The notes below the pieces were generated by a model. That model saw nothing but the letters and a program-made list of their open reading frames with translations. It did no database searches and was not told where the DNA came from. The position numbers were made by a program, and so were the translations under genes. A DNA stretch of 32,571 bases from Candidatus Nomurabacteria bacterium. Its GTDB lineage: Bacteria; Patescibacteriota; Minisyncoccia; Phycocordibacterales; UBA9973. The DNA is taken from NCBI GenBank assembly GCA_023267275.1, contig JAHFNO010000018.1, positions 1-32,571 of the forward strand. Reading direction: 5' to 3'. This document shows positions 25,435-32,571 of the stretch, piece after piece (positions within the stretch are counted from its first letter, which is position 1; every line of letters begins with the position of its first letter).

Positions 25435-28400
25435 ATGCGAGAAAAACTCTCAAAAGAGACAAAACAACAAGTGCAAGCGATTGAGCAAATCGAGTATTAT
25501 GCCAAACGCCGAGAACAATCAGAGCTCGCTCGTGGAGCCACCGGTAATGATGTAGCAGATTCGATGATTGCTTCATACGAAGCCGAGATGCGAAAAATTG
25601 CCGACAAAAATGGTCTTGATTTGGAAAAAGTTTTGACTGGACTAGAAAACAAAGATACTGTCAAAAAGCACGGGAGTAGCGAACAGGCCAAAAAGGAGGC
25701 ACTGTCCGAGCTCAAAAAGCTTGAAACAAAATACGGTAAAACCAAAGCCGTACTCTATAGTTCGTACGACTATCATCACCAAGCCTTGATGCAGGGGATT
25801 CTTGATACGATTCAGGAAGAAGTAAAAGGTATCACCAAAGAACAGGGAATTACTGATCCCGAGCTATTTAAAAAATTTGATTTGCCAGACCCAGAAAAAG
25901 TAAAAGAGGGACATGCGAAACTCGACCAACTCGAAATTGAAAAAAAGAACCTGGAAATAGACGCTATCAAAAAGAGTCTTGAAAAAAGCCCCGAATCTCT
26001 GCTTGGACTCGTTCGCTTACGAGAGGAGGCAGAAAAAATAATCAAGGAATACAAACTCAATCCATCACATTTGAGTCGTTTTGCCGTGCCAGAAATTCCC
26101 GAAGAAAAAGTAGAGGTAATCGAAGAAAAAATCTCAGCACAAAAAGAAGAGCCAGAAAATCTTGATTACAAAAATGGAAAGAAAGTGAGTTGGTTTAAAC
26201 TCATGCTCGGCTTGGAAGACAAGGAGGAAAAAGATAAAAAACGATATGAAGCAGAACGCAAGCAGGTGCTTGAGGCAATCAAGCGTGCCGATCAAAAAAT
26301 AAATGAATTGCGCGACCACATGCCAAAAGACCCTTCTTCTCCGTTTGCAAAAGATCTGGCAAAAAACATCGAGAAACTTGAGCAAAGTAAAATTGAAGCC
26401 AACATGCGACTCAAGCCAGAAGATCGTAATCCTTCACTCATTGTTTCAGGAATAGAAAAAAATACACCCCCTCTCAATCTCCCCCTGAATACAGAGGGAG
26501 AAGTAATTCCAGAATCAAACTGGGAAAAACTAAAACGTGTTGGAAGAAAATTGTTTACCGGAGCACTGTTTACGGCAAGCACTCTCTCGCCAAAATCAAC
26601 AACTGATTCACATCTTCCTCCACAAGAAGGGAAGCGAGTTGTATATGAAAATACCGTACAACAAAAAACACCTGAACAAAAAAATGAAAGAACAATCGAA
26701 TACAAAACGCCAGATACAAAATCTGAAATACAAAAAATACAGCCCGAGACTCCAATCAAAAAAGAAGTAACCCCAACAACAGAAGTTCGACAAAAAATTG
26801 AAATTGGCAAAATTACTCCTGCAACCTTGCATGAAATAGAAACTCCAGTAATGGCAGAGATGATCAATCAAATACAGCTTGATACTGCAGGCACTATTGA
26901 TACGACTGTCGCTCAAACACCAAAATCCGATACAGCAGAAACGGTTGTATTTGCACCGGTCAAACAATCGGTTGAAAAAATTACACCGGCTGGGTTAAAA
27001 ACAATAGAGATTGAATCACAAAAACCACAAACCCTGAAAGAGCTCATTCAAAAAATTGACTCCGCAGAAAAACACGCACCGCAAGTAAAAAAATTGAAAC
27101 AGAAAATCAATATTGAAAAAATAAATCCTATTGAAATTAAACAAACGATTAAAGAGAATCTCCCTCCAGTTGCAAAAGAAGCAATTGTACCTGAAATACA
27201 TATTCCAGAGAATGTTGTAAGAAAAGATGCGATTGAAAAAATTACACCGACTGGGTTAAAAACAATAGAGATTAAATCAACAACACCAGAAACATTGAAA
27301 GAATTGGTGCAAAAAATTGATTTAGAAGAAAAACATCGGGTTGATATCAAAAAAATTACACCGGCACCACTTATTACTCAAGAAAATACAATTTCATCAG
27401 AGGCTCCAAAAGTAAGAAAAATTATTGAGGATCAAAAACCAGCAATCAAGGCTACAGATATTATTTCCCAATACGAAGAAGGTGCAGATACAATAAAATA
27501 CGAAGAACCAAAAACGGGTACTCCTGGAATTAAGATCGGATACCTCGATGAGAAAGGAAACAAACTTGATACAAATGCTATTCAAAGAACCCGAACTGTT
27601 TTACCTTCATCTCGAGAAGAAATACCAATGATTGCACCAACAAAAATGGATACTGTGAGAGTGCCTACCGTAACCATTCGACCGGCAACCGAAACAAGTG
27701 TTATACGAACAGAAAATGAAAACGGTGTACTAGAAAATACAATTATCACTCCAGGCCCAATCGGTCTTGCAATATCCCCGGAAATCACCAGAGATACACC
27801 GTCGGCAAGGATTGATACACTCGAATCTACAGAACCTCGTATTCTTGAAATACGAAACCGGCAATTAAACAGTGCTGGCGGAGTGAAGTGGGACTGGAAT
27901 ATTATGGAATCATCTTCAGGCTATGAATTAGACCCTATTGAAACTCCAACCGCCAGTCAATTGCAAGGAACAGAATTTCAAATAATTGACCCCGAAATAA
28001 TTCGTGCTGAAGGTGGGTATATCATTCCGCATTTTTTGTGGGAACGAATGGATCCGGCTATTTGGCATGCACTCCAAGAAAATCCTGGGGCACTTGAAAT
28101 CTATCTGACAAACAGTAAGAACCAAGGAACCCATGATCCTTATACAATCCAGGTTTGGAACGGCGACACAGGCATGGAATACCTCATTTCTTCAAACAAC
28201 ATGCTTATAAAAATGGAGTCACGATCTCGCTCAAACGAGGCATTGTTCGGCCGATTTATGACAGCAGTGGAAGAATCAGTAAACGGGTACAAACTTTCTA
28301 TCAACAACATTGATATTAATAAATATGAAAGATTGAGCGAAGCACAAAAAACATTACTTGCAAAAGCTTGTTTAAAAAATGACAAAAAAACATTTGTTAC

Positions 28401-28782
28401 TTATTCAATAGACAGTAGAACGCTTGCGGACGGATCAATAAAAAAATTCAACATGAGAACTGCTGAAATGGAAACCGCTCAACCAGAAGAAATAAAAAGA
28501 GAAATACAAGACATGATTGATTTTGTTCGAACAAATGACCGGGTTACTGAAAAACTGCTTATTGTCGGAAAAAATAACAAAGAACAAGGCTGGAAAAGAA
28601 TGTACTCAAAACGTCCAACTGGTCAGATAAAAGAAATACATACGCAAGAGAAAAGGATAGAAAAGAAAAAGACATTTATTCGCAAAATATTAAAAAAAGC
28701 GAATCGTCCAAAAACAAAAAAGAATAAACAAAAAAGAGAAAGTGCTGAAACCCTTCAATATACTGATTATTCAACACAATAA
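25435..28782 (+). CDS. Very long Lys/Glu-rich coiled-coil repeat protein
   Basis: 1115 aa, family not recognised. Residues 1-340 are strongly helical and charged with probable coiled coils. A low-complexity block (about 340-355, TPPLNLPLNTEGE) looks like a translated palindromic element. The middle (about 400-780) is Thr/Pro/Lys-rich and carries a repeated K-I-[TN]-P motif at about 457, 513, 560, 600 and 638. Two 35-codon copies (26971-27075, 27232-27336) are nearly identical in DNA. The end (about 860-1080) looks globular (EIYLTNSKNQGTHDPYTIQV, NGYKLSINNIDINKYERL), followed by a very basic tail. No clear signal peptide or membrane helix. Probably a structural or scaffold protein, first of a right-hand cluster of similar style. 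Confidence 0.75.
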   Translation: MREKLSKETKQQVQAIEQIEYYAKRREQSELARGATGNDVADSMIASYEAEMRKIADKNGLDLEKVLTGLENKDTVKKHGSSEQAKKEALSELKKLETKYGKTKAVLYSSYDYHHQALMQGILDTIQEEVKGITKEQGITDPELFKKFDLPDPEKVKEGHAKLDQLEIEKKNLEIDAIKKSLEKSPESLLGLVRLREEAEKIIKEYKLNPSHLSRFAVPEIPEEKVEVIEEKISAQKEEPENLDYKNGKKVSWFKLMLGLEDKEEKDKKRYEAERKQVLEAIKRADQKINELRDHMPKDPSSPFAKDLAKNIEKLEQSKIEANMRLKPEDRNPSLIVSGIEKNTPPLNLPLNTEGEVIPESNWEKLKRVGRKLFTGALFTASTLSPKSTTDSHLPPQEGKRVVYENTVQQKTPEQKNERTIEYKTPDTKSEIQKIQPETPIKKEVTPTTEVRQKIEIGKITPATLHEIETPVMAEMINQIQLDTAGTIDTTVAQTPKSDTAETVVFAPVKQSVEKITPAGLKTIEIESQKPQTLKELIQKIDSAEKHAPQVKKLKQKINIEKINPIEIKQTIKENLPPVAKEAIVPEIHIPENVVRKDAIEKITPTGLKTIEIKSTTPETLKELVQKIDLEEKHRVDIKKITPAPLITQENTISSEAPKVRKIIEDQKPAIKATDIISQYEEGADTIKYEEPKTGTPGIKIGYLDEKGNKLDTNAIQRTRTVLPSSREEIPMIAPTKMDTVRVPTVTIRPATETSVIRTENENGVLENTIITPGPIGLAISPEITRDTPSARIDTLESTEPRILEIRNRQLNSAGGVKWDWNIMESSSGYELDPIETPTASQLQGTEFQIIDPEIIRAEGGYIIPHFLWERMDPAIWHALQENPGALEIYLTNSKNQGTHDPYTIQVWNGDTGMEYLISSNNMLIKMESRSRSNEALFGRFMTAVEESVNGYKLSINNIDINKYERLSEAQKTLLAKACLKNDKKTFVTYSIDSRTLADGSIKKFNMRTAEMETAQPEEIKREIQDMIDFVRTNDRVTEKLLIVGKNNKEQGWKRMYSKRPTGQIKEIHTQEKRIEKKKTFIRKILKKANRPKTKKNKQKRESAETLQYTDYSTQ
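26478..26501. repeat. Palindromic element translated within the 1115-aa gene
   Basis: TCTCCCCCTG (26478-26487) / CAGAGGGAGA (26492-26501), 9 of 10 pairs, preceded by CACCCCCTCTC. It gives the TPPLNLPLNTEGE segment, unlike the neighbouring Lys/Glu-rich sequence, and resembles the CCCCTCCTT element at 9896. Confidence 0.6.
26971..27336 (+). repeat. Tandem 35-codon repeats in the 1115-aa gene
   Basis: 26971-27075 and 27232-27336, 261 bp apart. The first 48 bp differ at only three positions (all G/A), so the duplication is recent. Weaker copies of the same I-x-K-I-T-P start lie at about 26803, 27112 and 27346. Confidence 0.85.
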
Positions 28783-28800
28783 AGAAGAAATTTCTTCTCA

Positions 28801-28840
28801 ACCCACTATATTGACAATATAGTGGGTTTTGTGTTAATAT
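28801..28840 (+). promoter_or_regulatory. Overlapping terminator and promoter
   Basis: A perfect 13-bp inverted repeat (28801-28813 / 28815-28827; ACCCACTATATTG and its complement) plus TTTT ends the 1115-aa gene. Its centre contains TTGACA (28811-28816), which with an 18-nt spacer and TAATAT (28835-28840) forms the promoter of the next gene. Confidence 0.65.
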
Positions 28841-28884
28841 GAACTTAAACAAAAAAAGATTCCAAACACTTTAAAAAAAATTGT

Positions 28885-29517
28885 ATGAAGAAAATCATCG
28901 TATTACTGGCGCTGTGCGCAGTTGCCCTTTCCTTGAGCGCGAATGCTCAGGATGAATTTAGCCCAAAAGCCAAAAACATTTTTATTGGCAAAGTGGTGAA
29001 AAAAACTCACAGCCTTGCCGAAAATATTTCTGAGAACAAGGAACTCTATGGGCAACTGGACACATTGTCCTTGCCAGCACTTACCGCTGAGTATCGTGCA
29101 ATTGCGCGTGTGCTCAGTGGAAGAAACAAACGTTTTCTCTTCTGGAAAAGAGGTTTTCAGAAAAGGGGTGAGGCAATGCTCGCCGATATAAAATCGGCTA
29201 TTGAAAGGCGTGGGGTCAAAAAATACAACCTTGAAGAAGCAGCGAAAGAATACCACCGCAATGACTCCCTAATGAGAGAGCTTGCTGTAGTAAAAAATGA
29301 TTTACGCGAAAGCATTAATAGGGAAAATGTATTAAGAGGAACTATTGAGGATCTTAAAAAAGAAAAAAATCCTGCCTTACAAAAAGCAAACCAGGAGTGC
29401 GCTCAGCTAAGGAGTGAAAATGCCATGTTAAAGAAAAAGCTCAGTGAAAATAATGAGCAAACACCAGGTGGTGGAACATCAACACCACCAAAAACAACAA
29501 TAAAAACAAAAAAGTAG
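28885..29517 (+). CDS. Secreted or periplasm-facing coiled-coil protein
   Basis: 210 aa. MKKIIVLLALCAVALSLSANAQ is a clear Sec signal peptide, cut probably between A21 and Q22. A basic helical region follows (YRAIARVLSGRNKRFLFWKRGFQKRGEAMLADIKSAIERR split over two helices), then a coiled coil (about 120-185, REL...VVKNDLRESINRENVLRGTIEDLKKEK), and a Thr/Pro/Lys tail. No lipobox despite the Cys at 11. Function unknown; structure suggests an envelope-associated oligomer. Gln at +1 is shared with the protein at 14641. The promoter lies within the terminator of the previous gene, and a strong terminator follows. Confidence 0.75.
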   Translation: MKKIIVLLALCAVALSLSANAQDEFSPKAKNIFIGKVVKKTHSLAENISENKELYGQLDTLSLPALTAEYRAIARVLSGRNKRFLFWKRGFQKRGEAMLADIKSAIERRGVKKYNLEEAAKEYHRNDSLMRELAVVKNDLRESINRENVLRGTIEDLKKEKNPALQKANQECAQLRSENAMLKKKLSENNEQTPGGGTSTPPKTTIKTKK

Positions 29518-29521
29518 AATG

Positions 29522-29562
29522 TCCCTGTAGTATCACATATGTGTACTACAGGGATTTTTTTT
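29522..29562 (+). terminator. Terminator after the secreted coiled-coil gene
   Basis: Perfect 11-bp stem TCCCTGTAGTA (29522-29532) / TACTACAGGGA (29544-29554), inner CACATATGTG palindrome, T8 tail. Confidence 0.9.
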
Positions 29563-29612
29563 ATGAACAGAACAAGAATTATTTGCTATACTTATGATAG
29601 CTACCACTTACC

Positions 29613-31121
29613 ATGAAACCAGGAAATCCCATGGAAAAAAAACCACACTCACCAAGCCTCGAAAAACAGAAGGCTCCTTCTGATGTGGCAATCGACAAAA
29701 TACTTATTGAAAAGGAGAGTTATACGGAAATCCGTGATGGGTTGTATTCGCTGGACCCTCAGCTTGAAGCTGAGCAAAAAACACTCCTTGCAGAAATTGC
29801 GGAGCTCGAGGCACAACTTAAATCCAAAAAAACTCCTGACAATCAAAATATAAAAATAACACCAGAAATGTACGCTTCAATGTCCGTATCGGAAAAAAAG
29901 AATCTGCAACAAAAAATGATGGGGGAGGCATTAGAAATAATGAAAAAAGGAGTTGATCGTATTGTAATACATGGAGGAACAACGGAATTCACAGAAGAAC
30001 ATGCAAACTCGCCATTTACAAAATCGCTCCCAGAGAAAGAAAGACGATGGAAAGCTGGAGAAAAAGCAACAATTACACAGCCCGATGTAGATGTACGTGC
30101 ATCACTATATCTTTTACATCTGTTGAAAGACACGGACGGTAATCCTGCACTTGTTACCTACAATGAAGGTGCGTATACCGAATCCGTACCAAAAGGATCA
30201 AAAAAAATCGAAGACACAAAAAAGGGTGCGGTTATTATTCATATAGATACTGGTGGTGAACGGTTTTGGGTAGAAAAAGACGGAGAAATCACCGAGGTAT
30301 TCATTGACCACCACAATAGCGAACGGGATTGGCAAACCTCTGCAACTCAAATTATGGCTGGTATTTTATCGATAAATCCGGAATTTAAAGCAATGTTAGA
30401 TGAAAATCCATGGTTGAAGAAACTCATTTCATTCACGACAAATATAGACAATTTGAAGTATGTTGATGAAAAGTGGGATAACGGAACAAAAAAATTCAAT
30501 GAAAATTCTTTTACCAATGTTTGGCCAAAATCTCTCCATTCTTTGGCAAGCTTGATGCCATTTGAATGTCTGACTCAAGCAATCCAAGAGGGAAGAGATC
30601 CATGGAATCCATATACCGAAAAAGAAATTGTTGAAGGAATTGAATACACAGACATACATAGGGGAAAGAAAATATTTAATATTGGTGAAAAAATAGATGA
30701 TCAAAAAAAGGCATCAAAGGGGGTATTGGCGGGAGTAGAGAGAGCTAGAAAATATACAAAAACAATTGGCTTGCCAGAAGAAACTCCCGAGCTGGGCAAG
30801 ATTATATATCACAATTTTCCAAAAATTGATGATTACAAGAGAAAGGGTAAAAAAATTACAAACAAAATAGATAATGGTCTTGGCTTTATTGCCACAAAAG
30901 CTGTTGGTTGTGATACGTATGTTGTGTTTAACAAATCAAAAAATAGTTTTTTTATCAATTCCACAACACACGACCTACAACCAGTATTTGAACGACTACA
31001 AAAACTCTATCCGGGGACGACTCTGGTGCGCGGAGTCATGATCTTTGCACCAAAAGGGGAGGATGTATTAAAAGAAATCGATGAGGAAGAATTTTTGAAA
31101 GCGGTGGGTATGAAAAAATAA
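29613..31121 (+). CDS. DHH-type phosphoesterase-like protein with coiled-coil N-terminus
   Basis: 502 aa. After a charged, coiled-coil-prone start (about 1-110), a DHH-superfamily pattern appears: motif I PDVDVRASLYLL (D158, D160), motif II IIHIDTGGERF (D212), motif III VFIDHHNSERDWQTSATQIM (D232, H233, H234), and motif IV TNIDN (D279). These residues bind two metal ions in RecJ, NrnA, pyrophosphatases and GdpP. The C-terminal part (about 430-502, GLGFIATKAVGCDTYVVFNK ... TTLVRGVMIF) sits where DHHA1 would be. Possible jobs are nano-RNA, cyclic dinucleotide or exonuclease chemistry; I cannot choose. It starts at the ATG at 29613; a second Met lies six codons on. The next gene follows after 6 nt and is probably co-transcribed. 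Confidence 0.65.
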   Translation: MKPGNPMEKKPHSPSLEKQKAPSDVAIDKILIEKESYTEIRDGLYSLDPQLEAEQKTLLAEIAELEAQLKSKKTPDNQNIKITPEMYASMSVSEKKNLQQKMMGEALEIMKKGVDRIVIHGGTTEFTEEHANSPFTKSLPEKERRWKAGEKATITQPDVDVRASLYLLHLLKDTDGNPALVTYNEGAYTESVPKGSKKIEDTKKGAVIIHIDTGGERFWVEKDGEITEVFIDHHNSERDWQTSATQIMAGILSINPEFKAMLDENPWLKKLISFTTNIDNLKYVDEKWDNGTKKFNENSFTNVWPKSLHSLASLMPFECLTQAIQEGRDPWNPYTEKEIVEGIEYTDIHRGKKIFNIGEKIDDQKKASKGVLAGVERARKYTKTIGLPEETPELGKIIYHNFPKIDDYKRKGKKITNKIDNGLGFIATKAVGCDTYVVFNKSKNSFFINSTTHDLQPVFERLQKLYPGTTLVRGVMIFAPKGEDVLKEIDEEEFLKAVGMKK

Positions 31122-31127
31122 CAATAT

Positions 31128-32571
31128 ATGGATGCACTAGAAAAAAATACAATTGAAAAAAAGCTCGCGGAAGCACAAAAGAAGCTTCGTATTGTTACTG
31201 CATCCCGAGAAAGAATTGCCACTTATACCAAAGAAGGGGACAAGGCTAAAAAAGCTGTTGTAGAAAGCTTGAGTAAAAAAGAAAAACTCGAAGCTGAAAT
31301 TGCACCGCTTGATGCAAAAATCAAAGAACTCAATCAAGAAATCGTAACTCTTGAAGAAAAAATAAAGACTGAAAAAGCGCCGGCAAAAAACTGGGGTGAT
31401 ATTTTTGATGCTTACGTTGATGAATATACAAAACTTAACAAGGAACTTGATAAACTCCAGAAGAAAGCAAAAAGTAGATATGCTGACCGTATTTTAGAGA
31501 TAGAAAAAAAACTTAATGCTCTTTCTGAGCTTATAAAAAACCTGGAGTTTTCTACAGAAGAATGGAAAGACCGAAAAAATAAAGAGAATATTCTGAAATG
31601 GATTAATGCAGAAGATTTTTCCGAAAAAACAAAAAAAATTATTGGTCTGAAATATTTAAACAATAAAAATGAGGATTTTTTAATAAGAGACATGGGCAGC
31701 TTTTATGAAAGCAAGCACATGAATGATGAAAACGATTTTGTTGATTCATATACTGCTAACGGAATACAAATCCAGCTTATTAATAATCGAAATGCCTTCA
31801 TCAAGGGCGGTAAACCTCCTATAAAACATCCTGGCCAAGATAAGTACCCCAAACATGCCCGCTTTTCTGTTCTTGGACCGGACGGCAAAGTAATAGACAA
31901 TGAGGTCGGATACAATCTTTCTTACAGAGACGCAGAGGATTTTGCCTTGGAAGCCGCACTAAATCGCCAAGAAAAAATTGTGGGGGATTTCAATAATATT
32001 GAAGATAAGGAAGCCTGGAATAATGAAAAAATAAAAAAACTGGAGGAGTATATTACTAATCAAATTGACTCATATGAAAAAGAATTGGGTGAAAATCATC
32101 ATGATGATGCAATAAAAAATAAAGAACTAGAAAAAAATACTGCACTTCTTGAGGCAAAGAAAAAAGAACTTGAACAAAAGAAAATCGAGCTCGCGCCAAT
32201 TGCTTCAGAACTTGCAACACTCGAACGAGAAATTGGCACACTCACTGCGCTATACAAATTCAAGCCAGCAGATTTTGTTGAACCCGTAAAACCAACGGCG
32301 TTTTCAACAGTTGCTGAATCAAAAATTGGCGTGCCAGAAACAAAAACTGTATTTCCTAAAAAAGGCGAGGGTCTTGGGCTTAAAACATCAGAGGGTATAA
32401 AAATGCCTGCAAAAAAAATCAGATCAATTCCGGAGTCAATAAAAATTCCAACCTCTCCGATTACAGAAAAGAGTGCGCTCATACTAACAACTGCTACACC
32501 AACACCAGGAGCAGGAATTTTAAGCTCGACTGGCGAACTAATTACAAAGCCTGACTCTGCTTCAACAGAAA
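31128..32571 (+). CDS. Long coiled-coil protein, 3'-truncated by window end
   Basis: Open from the ATG at 31128 to the last base: 481 codons, no stop. Residues about 1-165 are coiled coil (TIEKKLAEAQKKLRIVTASR, KKEKLEAEIAPLDAKIKELN). The middle (about 175-270) is less repetitive and may be a small domain (NDFVDSYTANGIQIQLINNR-like, then FIKGGKPPIKHPGQDKYPKHARFSVLGPDGKVI split by a turn). A second coiled coil (about 285-385) and a Thr/Pro/Lys-rich tail follow. No signal peptide. It sits 6 nt after the DHH-like gene, so likely one operon. In style it resembles the 1115-aa protein at 25435, suggesting a related structural role. Confidence 0.75.
   Translation, partial: MDALEKNTIEKKLAEAQKKLRIVTASRERIATYTKEGDKAKKAVVESLSKKEKLEAEIAPLDAKIKELNQEIVTLEEKIKTEKAPAKNWGDIFDAYVDEYTKLNKELDKLQKKAKSRYADRILEIEKKLNALSELIKNLEFSTEEWKDRKNKENILKWINAEDFSEKTKKIIGLKYLNNKNEDFLIRDMGSFYESKHMNDENDFVDSYTANGIQIQLINNRNAFIKGGKPPIKHPGQDKYPKHARFSVLGPDGKVIDNEVGYNLSYRDAEDFALEAALNRQEKIVGDFNNIEDKEAWNNEKIKKLEEYITNQIDSYEKELGENHHDDAIKNKELEKNTALLEAKKKELEQKKIELAPIASELATLEREIGTLTALYKFKPADFVEPVKPTAFSTVAESKIGVPETKTVFPKKGEGLGLKTSEGIKMPAKKIRSIPESIKIPTSPITEKSALILTTATPTPGAGILSSTGELITKPDSASTE

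Noticed and set aside
26134-27350. Several 80-190 codon minus-strand ORFs opposite the 1115-aa gene
   Set aside because: They are Phe/Ser/Cys-rich shadows produced by the Lys/Glu-rich codons of the sense gene.
1-32571. CRISPR arrays, rRNA and tRNA genes
   Set aside because: No regularly spaced direct repeats of CRISPR type, no rRNA-like sequence, and no cloverleaf with a T-arm motif was found by eye on either strand.

Overview
The window looks like a chromosomal segment of a Patescibacteria (candidate phyla radiation) genome, most likely a Parcubacteria-type lineage. This is inferred from moderately AT-rich DNA, short intergenic gaps, few clear Shine-Dalgarno sites, small core genes (87-aa S15, 116-aa DksA-like protein), paired TrmB-type regulators, DinJ/YafQ modules, short GIY-YIG proteins, and many genes with no recognisable family. 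No rRNA, tRNA or CRISPR array was seen, so the taxonomy is an inference.

Layout. 1-5.1 kb: a receiver-like protein (-), a TrmB-type regulator (+), a RhuM-Doc fusion (-), a small unknown protein (-) and exonuclease III (-). A 650-bp stretch without a convincing gene follows; it holds two promoter-to-terminator units that look like RNA genes or a microprotein gene. 5.1-7.1 kb (-): a methyltransferase, a GIY-YIG nuclease bracketed by perfect 25-bp inverted repeats, and a XerC/D-like recombinase. 7.2-13.1 kb (+): rpsO, a NYN/LabA protein, toxin-antitoxin module 1, an orphan transcription unit, a small unknown gene, pnp with a strongly folded leader, and toxin-antitoxin module 2. The usual rpsO-pnp pair is thus split by about 2.7 kb of accessory DNA. 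13.2-19.4 kb: an unknown gene (-), a second TrmB-type regulator, two membrane proteins, a DksA-like zinc protein, comM, and a winged-helix protein (-). 19.5-25.1 kb: small orphan genes with strong promoters and terminators, a GNAT-like protein, an ACT-like protein, an M20 peptidase and a LysM-M23 peptidase. 25.4 kb to the end: four genes for long Lys/Glu-rich, coiled-coil-prone proteins, including a DHH phosphoesterase-like enzyme; the last gene runs off the window.

Themes. Housekeeping RNA and DNA metabolism (pnp, rpsO, xth, comM, xer) is mixed with selfish or stress modules (two DinJ/YafQ pairs, RhuM-Doc, GIY-YIG cassette). Several promoters put the -10 box only 5-10 nt before the ATG, which suggests leaderless mRNAs. 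Short repeats are everywhere: a quasi-palindrome with ATCCTGAA/TTCAGGAT arms in five places, low-complexity intergenic tracts, and GC-rich perfect hairpins inside coding regions, often at domain linkers. Similar low-complexity DNA is inserted in frame in XerC/D and PNPase.

Most noteworthy for follow-up: the GIY-YIG gene with terminal inverted repeats, the duplicated promoter module that drives two orphan transcripts, a possible RNA gene of about 317 nt at 4519-4835, and the coiled-coil/DHH gene cluster at the right end. All family calls come from reading the sequence by eye; no database search was run.
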